The notes beneath the pieces are model-generated. The model was not told the DNA's origin and did no database searches. It was given only the letters and a program-made list of their open reading frames with translations. 14,251 nucleotides of DNA from CAZMYO01 sp964570525 (GTDB lineage: Bacteria; Patescibacteriota; Patescibacteriia; Magasanikbacterales; GWA2-37-8): positions 1-14,251 of the forward strand of contig CAZMYO010000043.1 in NCBI GenBank assembly GCA_964570525.1, read 5' to 3'. Below are positions 5,477-11,285 of the stretch, in pieces. A program made the position numbers and the translations under genes. Within the stretch, counting starts at the first letter, position 1. Each line of letters opens with the position of its first letter.

Positions 5477-6136
5477 ATGAACGAACAGTCAGGTTCTTAC
5501 GCCTCTTCTTTTTTATCCGACATTCAAGAAATAAGCACCGTCATCAAAGTTTTACATAGCCAAAAACTTGACCAAGCCATTGATCTTTTGTTCCAGGCTT
5601 GGAAAGAAGGCCGCTGGGTCTATATTATGGGCAACGGTGGCTCGGCTTCCACTGCCACGCATATGGCCGGGGATCTCGCTAAGACCATTAACGATACCCC
5701 GGGCGCGGCGGGCATTAAAGCTTTGACACCCTGGGACAACACTCCCCATATCAGCGCTATCGTTAATGACCGTCCGAAAGAGGACCATCTCACTGCCTGG
5801 CTGGATACTTTTTATGAAAAGGGTGGTATTGGTATCGGCATTAGCGTGCACGGCGGCAACGGCGGTGATGTTGGTGGTCAGTGGTCACAAAATTTATTAA
5901 AAGGCTTACAACACATCAAAGATCGCGGCGGTAAAACTATTGGCTTATCCGGCTTTGATGGGGGGCCGATGGCTACCCTGGTTGATATCGGCATTGTCGT
6001 TCCGGCGCAATCCACTCCTATTGTAGAGGGCATGCATGTGGTACTTCATCATCTGATTGTTTTTGGATTAAAAGAAAAAATTCATCAGCATAAAAACACC
6101 ATGTATGGAAGCCAAGAAACGAGCCGTATTTTTTGA
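5477..6136 (+). CDS. gmhA: SIS-domain sugar isomerase, GmhA-like (sedoheptulose 7-phosphate isomerase)
   Basis: The 219-residue protein carries the SIS phosphosugar motif G52-N-G-G-S-A-S, followed by A-T-H-M-A-G-D-L-A-K, the usual GmhA pattern. A long middle part contains G-I-S-V-H-G-G-N-G and I-G-L-S-G-F-D-G-G, and E-G-M-H-V-V-L-H-H-L is where GmhA has its catalytic His. GmhA converts sedoheptulose 7-phosphate to D-glycero-D-manno-heptose 7-phosphate, the first committed step to activated heptose. The next gene is GmhB-like and overlaps its end by 32 bases; a transaldolase follows, which supports the call. A DiaA-like DNA-replication role is less likely in this setting. There is no SD before ATG 5477, one base after the apt stop, so translation is probably coupled. 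Confidence 0.8.
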   Translation: MNEQSGSYASSFLSDIQEISTVIKVLHSQKLDQAIDLLFQAWKEGRWVYIMGNGGSASTATHMAGDLAKTINDTPGAAGIKALTPWDNTPHISAIVNDRPKEDHLTAWLDTFYEKGGIGIGISVHGGNGGDVGGQWSQNLLKGLQHIKDRGGKTIGLSGFDGGPMATLVDIGIVVPAQSTPIVEGMHVVLHHLIVFGLKEKIHQHKNTMYGSQETSRIF

Positions 6137-6671
6137 TCGCGACGGGGTATTAAATGATACTGTTGATCGCGGAGAAGAATTTTTGGCGCGCTTAGATTTG
6201 GCGCACTTAGAAAAGACGCGTTTCACCGCACCCCATTTTTATCATGAATTTAAACCCAAAGAGCGGATTGCCGAAGCTCTTGATGCTGTCAAAGAAGCCG
6301 GGTTTCTGAATATTCTTGTTACGAATCAGCCTGACGTAAGGTATGGTCTCATGCCAGTTGAGGAGTATGAAAAAATTATGGCGGTAGTTAAAACCTGGCT
6401 GCTTGATGATATTTACGTGTGCTTGCATGGGCGTGAGGATGGTTGTGATTGCAAAAAACCTAAACCAGGAATGCTCATCGCCGCCGCCGCCAAACACCAG
6501 ATTGATTTACCCTCGTCATTCATTATCGGTGATACCAAGAGTGATGTTGGCGCGGGAAAAGCGGCGGGGTGTACTACGATTCTGATTGACGACGAGCGCA
6601 ATCGGGATCTCACACCCGACATTAGGGTAGCTAATTTAGCCGAGGCCATCCAGGCAATCGAAAATTTTTAA
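6105..6671 (+). CDS. gmhB: HAD phosphatase, GmhB-like (heptose 1,7-bisphosphate phosphatase)
   Basis: The 188-residue HAD-IIIA phosphatase has D11-R-D13-G-V-L-N (nucleophile and acid/base), L-V-T-N-Q-P (motif II), K-P-K-P-G-M (motif III lysine) and G-D-T-K-S-D (motif IV). C106-L-H108 with C114-D-C116 resembles the Zn-binding loop of GmhB, which reads C-x-H...C-x-C and stabilises the substrate loop. GmhB removes the 7-phosphate from heptose 1,7-bisphosphate; the histidinol-phosphatase branch of the family shares the Zn loop and is the main alternative. The heptose reading is favoured by the overlapping gmhA-like gene. An insert at residues ~17-45, between motif I and the next helix, makes it differ from the usual start. 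No heptose kinase or nucleotidyltransferase is in the window, so the pathway must be completed elsewhere. Confidence 0.75.
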   Translation: MEAKKRAVFFDRDGVLNDTVDRGEEFLARLDLAHLEKTRFTAPHFYHEFKPKERIAEALDAVKEAGFLNILVTNQPDVRYGLMPVEEYEKIMAVVKTWLLDDIYVCLHGREDGCDCKKPKPGMLIAAAAKHQIDLPSSFIIGDTKSDVGAGKAAGCTTILIDDERNRDLTPDIRVANLAEAIQAIENF

Positions 6672-6683
6672 AAAATAATTTCT

Positions 6684-7418
6684 ATGAAAATTTTTATTGA
6701 CACCGCCAATTTAACCGATATTGAAGAAGGATTAAAACGCGGTTTCGCCAAAGGTATCACCACCAACCCGTCGCTTCTCGCCAAAGAGCCCAAATCTTCT
6801 TTTGAAGGGCATGTTGGTAAAATTATTGATCTGATTAAAAAATATCAGCCGGGAATTCATTTAAGCGTAGAAGTATTTTCCACTGATCCGGAAGAAATTT
6901 TAAAACAAGCGCAACAGTTTGTAAAACAATTTAACTATCCCCAGCTTAGCATTAAAGTGCAAGTCGGCTGGAATGAGCTTGAAACCATTAAAAAATTGAG
7001 CGTGGCCGGCATCTCGGTAAACTGCACCGCTTGCATGGATGTGACGCAGGCGCTTATGGCCGCGCACGCCGGCGCGCGCTATGTAAGTTTATTCTGGGGA
7101 CGAATACGCGGCGGTGGCGAGGAGAAAGAGTTCGCCCAGGAGAGGGAAGACTTCAAAACCCGTAAAGTTCTGGATGACAAGGACTTTGATCCGGCTTTCG
7201 CGGTTAAATCCGTTCGGCAATTCATTGACCAGAATAGTCTTAATTCGGAAATTATTGTCGGTAGTGTTAGGTCGGTGATGGATATCCGCGATGCCGGTTT
7301 AGCCGGAGCGCATATCGTTACCGTACCCCCAAAATTTTTCCCCGACATGATGAAACACTACAAAACCGATCAGGTGGTGAATCAATTCATGACCGATTTT
7401 AAACAGTGGCTTTCTTAA
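6684..7418 (+). CDS. Transaldolase / fructose-6-phosphate aldolase-like enzyme
   Basis: The 244-residue (beta/alpha)8 protein starts M-K-I-F-I-D-T-A-N, the N-terminal signature of the small (TalC/FSA) transaldolase group, with G-I-T-T-N-P-S-L next. L-S-I-K91-V in strand 4 gives the Schiff-base lysine. S-V-N-C-T-A-C and Y-V-S-L-F-W-G-R are also family signatures. It is longer than the usual ~215-220 residues owing to a charged stretch at about 140-170 where relatives have a short loop. Transaldolase moves a dihydroxyacetone unit, forming or using sedoheptulose 7-phosphate, the GmhA substrate. Its position 12 bases after the gmhB-like gene suggests it feeds or balances heptose synthesis. FSA-type aldolase activity is the alternative. 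There is no SD upstream, only an A/T-rich stretch. Confidence 0.8.
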   Translation: MKIFIDTANLTDIEEGLKRGFAKGITTNPSLLAKEPKSSFEGHVGKIIDLIKKYQPGIHLSVEVFSTDPEEILKQAQQFVKQFNYPQLSIKVQVGWNELETIKKLSVAGISVNCTACMDVTQALMAAHAGARYVSLFWGRIRGGGEEKEFAQEREDFKTRKVLDDKDFDPAFAVKSVRQFIDQNSLNSEIIVGSVRSVMDIRDAGLAGAHIVTVPPKFFPDMMKHYKTDQVVNQFMTDFKQWLS

Positions 7419-7424
7419 AGCGCT

Positions 7425-8096
7425 ATGCGGCATGCCGATTATTGCGCTCAATTTGTCACTCCGCCGGAAAAAATACTGGACGTAGGTTCGGGGCGAGGCA
7501 AATTTTTGCTGGCAATGGCCGAGCGTGGATTTGCGGCCTATGGCGTGGAAACGAATCCTGCTTATATCGCGGAAGCCGAAAAAGACGCTCGAGCGCGTGG
7601 GTTAAACGTTACATTTCTTCAAGGAAAAGGTGAAGAGTTGCCGTTGCCTAATGCTTATTTCGATTTTGTAAATTGCGCCGAAGTCACCGAACATGTGGAA
7701 AATCCGGAGAAACTGTGCCAAGAGATATTTCGCGTACTGAAGACAAAAGGAAAATGCTATATAAGTTTTCATAACCGTTTCGGCATCTACGATTACCACT
7801 ATCATCTTTGGGGCATCAATTGGCTGCCGCGCGCTTGGACGGAGCCGATTCTAAAATTATTGCGTAAGCAAAAGCCCGATGGCCAAAATATCGGCCGGCA
7901 GAAATTAACCACCATGCATTATTACACTTTCGCTCGTCTGAAGAAGGTGCTTCTTAACACCGGTTTCGACGTGCGTGATATTCGCGAAGATAAAATAAAA
8001 AAAATATACGGCGCGGCTGGTCCATTAATCCGCCTCATCTACCGAATGGTCCGTCCCATCTATTTTAACACCTTCCATCTTTTGCTGGAGAAATAG
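7425..8096 (+). CDS. Class I SAM-dependent methyltransferase
   Basis: The 223-residue protein has motif I I17-L-D-V-G-S-G-R-G-K-F, an acidic end to strand 2 (Y-G-V-E-T-N), and a Methyltransf_11-like core with E-E-L-P-L-P-N-A-Y-F-D-F-V-N-C-A-E-V-T-E-H-V and R-V-L-K-T-K-G. A family-specific tail of ~100 residues contains aromatic and basic patches and may bind the acceptor or the membrane. Motif I begins only 17 residues from the start, whereas most relatives have 30-40 residues before it. An in-frame stop (the stop of the transaldolase gene, 7416-7418) sits two codons upstream, so the short N-terminus is real unless the sequence is wrong. It probably methylates a glycan or lipid-linked sugar intermediate, judged from the genes around it. 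Confidence 0.75.
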   Translation: MRHADYCAQFVTPPEKILDVGSGRGKFLLAMAERGFAAYGVETNPAYIAEAEKDARARGLNVTFLQGKGEELPLPNAYFDFVNCAEVTEHVENPEKLCQEIFRVLKTKGKCYISFHNRFGIYDYHYHLWGINWLPRAWTEPILKLLRKQKPDGQNIGRQKLTTMHYYTFARLKKVLLNTGFDVRDIREDKIKKIYGAAGPLIRLIYRMVRPIYFNTFHLLLEK

Positions 8097-8099
8097 CCT

Positions 8100-9566
8100 A
8101 TGATTTTTAATTCACTGGGATTTTTCTTCTTTTTTCCCGTTGTTACTATTGTCTACTTCTTTCTACCACACCGGTTTCGGTGGACCTGGCTGTTATTGGC
8201 CAGTTGTTTTTTTTACATGGCGTTTGTGCCAGTGTATATTTTAATTTTATTCGCGACGATCATCGTTGACTATATCGCCGGGCTTTTGATTCAGCGATCG
8301 GCCGGTTCCGTTCGAAAAGCGTATTTAATCGCCAGTCTTGTTTCTAACCTTGGGTTTTTAGCATTTTTTAAATATTATGGATTCGCGACAGCCAATCTAG
8401 ACCTGCTTATCCAGGCTCTGCATTGGAATTACTCTCTGCCGATGCTAAAAATTATTTTGCCAATCGGATTGTCGTTTCATACCTTTCAAGCCATGAGTTA
8501 CACAATTGAAGTCTATCGCGGTAAGCAGGCGGCCGAGCGACACTTTGGCATTTACGCGCTGTACGTGATGTTCTATCCGCAGCTCGTGGCCGGCCCCATT
8601 GAGCGGCCCCAGAATTTACTGCATCAATTTCGAGAGCGACACACTTTTGATTGGCCGCGAGTTTCAGCGGGGCTGCGTCTCATGCTGTGGGGATTTTTTA
8701 AAAAAATTGTTATCGCGGACAATAGCGCCGCCATCGTCAATCGAGTTTTTGATTACCCCACCCAGTTTCAGGGTCTGCCGCTTATTGTGGCCACGGTTTT
8801 ATTTGCTTTTCAGATTTATTGTGATTTTTCCGGCTACTCCGATATCGCTATCGGTTCCGCTCAAGTGATGGGTTTTAAACTAATGAACAATTTTAACCGA
8901 CCTTATTTTTCAAAATCAATCGGGGAGTTCTGGCGGCGCTGGCACATCTCGCTTTCTTCCTGGTTTCGCGATTATGTCTATATCCCGCTCGGCGGCAACC
9001 AGGTAGCAAAATGGCGATGGTCGTTAAATATCCTGATTGTTTTTTTGCTAAGCGGTCTGTGGCATGGCGCCGCTTGGACATATATTGCTTGGGGATTTTT
9101 TCTTGGTTGTCTCATCGTTATCTCGATCTGGACAAAACCTCTCCGCGAAAAAATTGTCCACTTTCTTCGTCTCAACACTTTACCACGACTCCACGCGGGC
9201 CTGCAGATCGCCGTAACATTCTCTTTAATCTGTGCTGGTTGGATATTTTTTCGAGCAAAAACCATTTCTGACGCAGGCTACATTTTCAGGAATTTTTTTA
9301 GTGGATTAGGCAATTCTTTTCTGAAGCCAGGTTCCTTCGCGCGCTTATCCGGTATCCTGGGTGTGAGCACTTTTGGTTTAGCGCATATAGCTGTCGCCAT
9401 TATTTTTATGGAGTATGTGCATTTTAGAGTGAGACATGGGGCTATCGGCCAGAGCTTGGCGGCACGAGCGCCATGGATCCGCTGGACATTTTATAATGCT
9501 CTCATACTCTGGATAGTATTTTTTGGGTACTTTGGCGAGCGCCCCTTTATTTATTTTCAATTTTAG
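8100..9566 (+). CDS. MBOAT-family O-acyltransferase, AlgI-like
   Basis: The 488-residue polytopic membrane protein has about ten hydrophobic segments across its length. It starts with F-N-S-L-G-F-F-F-F-F-P-V, typical of AlgI-like proteins, and carries S-F-H-T-F-Q-A-M-S-Y, F-Y-P-Q-L-V-A-G-P-I, E-F-W-R-R-W-H-I-S-L-S-S-W-F-R-D-Y-V-Y-I-P-L-G-G-N, and the catalytic His in L-S-G-L-W321-H322-G-A-A-W. These proteins pass acyl groups, usually acetyl, across the cytoplasmic membrane to exported polysaccharides. The next gene is an SGNH-fold protein with one N-terminal helix, the usual partner that completes O-acylation outside. GGAG lies 9 bases before ATG 8100, one of the few SD-like sites outside the island. 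The start is three bases after the methyltransferase stop. Confidence 0.9.
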   Translation: MIFNSLGFFFFFPVVTIVYFFLPHRFRWTWLLLASCFFYMAFVPVYILILFATIIVDYIAGLLIQRSAGSVRKAYLIASLVSNLGFLAFFKYYGFATANLDLLIQALHWNYSLPMLKIILPIGLSFHTFQAMSYTIEVYRGKQAAERHFGIYALYVMFYPQLVAGPIERPQNLLHQFRERHTFDWPRVSAGLRLMLWGFFKKIVIADNSAAIVNRVFDYPTQFQGLPLIVATVLFAFQIYCDFSGYSDIAIGSAQVMGFKLMNNFNRPYFSKSIGEFWRRWHISLSSWFRDYVYIPLGGNQVAKWRWSLNILIVFLLSGLWHGAAWTYIAWGFFLGCLIVISIWTKPLREKIVHFLRLNTLPRLHAGLQIAVTFSLICAGWIFFRAKTISDAGYIFRNFFSGLGNSFLKPGSFARLSGILGVSTFGLAHIAVAIIFMEYVHFRVRHGAIGQSLAARAPWIRWTFYNALILWIVFFGYFGERPFIYFQF

Positions 9567-9584
9567 GAGAGCGACGACTCGGCT

Positions 9585-10835
9585 ATGAAACTAAATTATT
9601 TGAAAGGAAAAAGTAACTATGCGCTAAAGCAGGCAGTATTGATCTGTTGCGCTTTAGTAATCATGTTGGCCGTAGTTGAGAGGTTGTTGCGCCTTATGAA
9701 CGGATTGAGAAGAGTGGACGATATACCCTATACTTTGGTTGATGGATTGCGAGTTTTTACCCCAAACGCCGATACTATTGTGACTGGCGGCGCTTTTATT
9801 CCAATTCATGTCAAAACAAATGCCGAAGGGTATGCCAGCCCGGATTACCCAGTGGCAGCCGCCTCTGGTACGATTCGTATTGCCTTTTTAGGTAATTCTT
9901 TTACACGTGGTTTCGAAGTGGATTATGATAAAAAGTTTACCAGTTTAGCGGAACAATATTTACGCGCTCAAGACCCCGGACACCGTTATGAGGTGATGAA
10001 CTTTGGTATCGGTGGCTATAGTTTTGTTGATCAATTTTTTGCCTATGAGCGATATGTTAAAAAATATCATCCACAATTAGTCGTTCTGGTCACCTATCCT
10101 CTCTTTGATTTTTATACCTCTCGTGTTTTTCTGACCGAAGAGCCGTATATTACCAAGACACCCACCGACCAGTTATCGGGAGACCGGTTGCTTAGTTTGG
10201 AGCCGGCTTATCGCGATACGCTGTCCGCCACCACGACTACTGCTAATAGTCGTCAGTTAGAATTGACGCGTTTTGTGAGGCGTCTCTTGGCCGGTGTTAC
10301 TGAACGTTTGCATCAACTTTCCCTCAACCAGGCGGGTGTTCTTCAACAGCCCATAACTATTTTATATAATCAATGGCTCCGATTGGGCTTACTCGATGCA
10401 TCCGTCGTTAAAGCTGTCACTGTGGTTGATGATGAACGCGCCTTTTTTAATCCGGCCGATAACGACCGGCTTAAACTAATGCGGTTCACTGCTGAATTGA
10501 CAATGAAACTTGGAGAAACGGTGAAACGCAACGGTGGAAAATTCAGCGTAATTATTATCCCGAACTATTGGCAGGTGGATAATAAATACGCCAAACAACT
10601 GGCCGAAACCTTTCCAGCCACCTATGATGCTTCTTTGCCAAACAAGATTTTTCAGCAGGTTATTGGAACAAAATTTCCCATTTTGGACATCAGTGATCGC
10701 TGCTCGAAGGCTATCAACGATGAACATATCCAAATATTTATCCGCGATACCGGCCATTTCACTGCCGCCGGCCATCAAATTGTGGCGCGGAGCATAGCGG
10801 ATTTTATTGGGTTAAAGCATGTTTTATATCCTTGA
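9585..10835 (+). CDS. Membrane-anchored SGNH-fold protein, likely O-acyltransfer partner of the MBOAT
   Basis: The 416-residue protein has one N-terminal membrane helix at about 17-37, then an extracytoplasmic domain. SGNH hydrolase blocks are visible: block I G103-N104-S105-F-T (Asn in place of the usual Asp of GDS, Ser as nucleophile), block II N-F-G-I-G-G-Y-S, and block V D388-T-G-H391-F with the catalytic Asp-His pair. AlgX/AlgJ-, PatB- and DltD-like proteins of this fold accept an acyl group from an MBOAT partner and place it on a glycan; some instead remove it. Its place 18 bases after the AlgI-like gene favours transfer. Alginate itself need not be the substrate. AGGAGA lies 14 bases before ATG 9585, rather far for an SD. 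The stop codon overlaps the next promoter. Confidence 0.78.
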   Translation: MKLNYLKGKSNYALKQAVLICCALVIMLAVVERLLRLMNGLRRVDDIPYTLVDGLRVFTPNADTIVTGGAFIPIHVKTNAEGYASPDYPVAAASGTIRIAFLGNSFTRGFEVDYDKKFTSLAEQYLRAQDPGHRYEVMNFGIGGYSFVDQFFAYERYVKKYHPQLVVLVTYPLFDFYTSRVFLTEEPYITKTPTDQLSGDRLLSLEPAYRDTLSATTTTANSRQLELTRFVRRLLAGVTERLHQLSLNQAGVLQQPITILYNQWLRLGLLDASVVKAVTVVDDERAFFNPADNDRLKLMRFTAELTMKLGETVKRNGGKFSVIIIPNYWQVDNKYAKQLAETFPATYDASLPNKIFQQVIGTKFPILDISDRCSKAINDEHIQIFIRDTGHFTAAGHQIVARSIADFIGLKHVLYP

Positions 10836-10860
10836 CAAGGCGCCACAGGTGGTTTATAAT
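10832..10860 (+). promoter_or_regulatory. Perfect sigma70 consensus promoter
   Basis: TTGACA (10832-10837) and TATAAT (10855-10860) match the consensus in all twelve positions with a 17-base spacer. The -35 overlaps the TGA stop of the SGNH gene. The predicted transcript start near 10867 leaves a leader of about 27 bases before ATG 10894, which also rules out the upstream in-frame start at 10819 for the cupin. Confidence 0.85.
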
Positions 10861-10893
10861 GTGAGTAATTATTTGTTTCGTAACATTTTCAAT

Positions 10894-11280
10894 ATGCATA
10901 TAACGAGAAGCATAAAACCTGAGTTTACCGACGAGCGCGGCGCCATTGCAAAAATTTTAGATGATGGAAAAACTACCTTCAAAAGTATTTTGATTATTAC
11001 CTCCAAAGCGGGCACGGTACGCGCCAATCACTACCACAAAACCGACGCGCATTACTGCTACATGCTCTCGGGTAAAATGGAATATTTTGAGAAACCAGTA
11101 GGAGCAGATGACTCGGAGATCAAGTCAGCAACTTTACAAACTGGTGATATGGTTTATTCGCCGCCAATGGTGATTCACGCCTTTCGTTTTTTAGAAGACA
11201 CCACTTGGGTGGTACTGGCTCTCAATTCTCGCCACCAGGCCGCCTATGAGGCCGATACGGTTCGCACGAAGCTTGTTTAA
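10894..11280 (+). CDS. Cupin-domain sugar isomerase/epimerase-like protein
   Basis: The 128-residue single cupin reads F-T-D-E-R-G near the start, then cupin motif 1 R-A-N-H-Y-H-K-T-D-A-H-Y-C-Y-M-L-S-G and motif 2 G-D-M-V-Y-S-P-P-M-V-I-H-A-F. D-E-R-G-A-I followed by a beta strand resembles the dTDP-4-dehydrorhamnose 3,5-epimerase / FdtA-type ketoisomerase / WxcM C-terminal group, which act on keto-deoxy nucleotide sugars. The next gene includes a sugar C-methyltransferase, an enzyme that often works with such epimerases, so a role in making a branched or deoxy sugar is plausible. The exact reaction is uncertain. ATG 10894 is chosen over ATG 10819 because the longer version would span the consensus promoter and add residues unlike a cupin. 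No SD is visible; the next gene starts 5 bases after the stop. Confidence 0.7.
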   Translation: MHITRSIKPEFTDERGAIAKILDDGKTTFKSILIITSKAGTVRANHYHKTDAHYCYMLSGKMEYFEKPVGADDSEIKSATLQTGDMVYSPPMVIHAFRFLEDTTWVVLALNSRHQAAYEADTVRTKLV

Positions 11281-11285
11281 GAAGT

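Noticed and set aside
10819..10893. Upstream start for the cupin
   Set aside because: The segment contains the perfect promoter and the stop of the previous gene, and its translation does not look like a cupin N-terminus.
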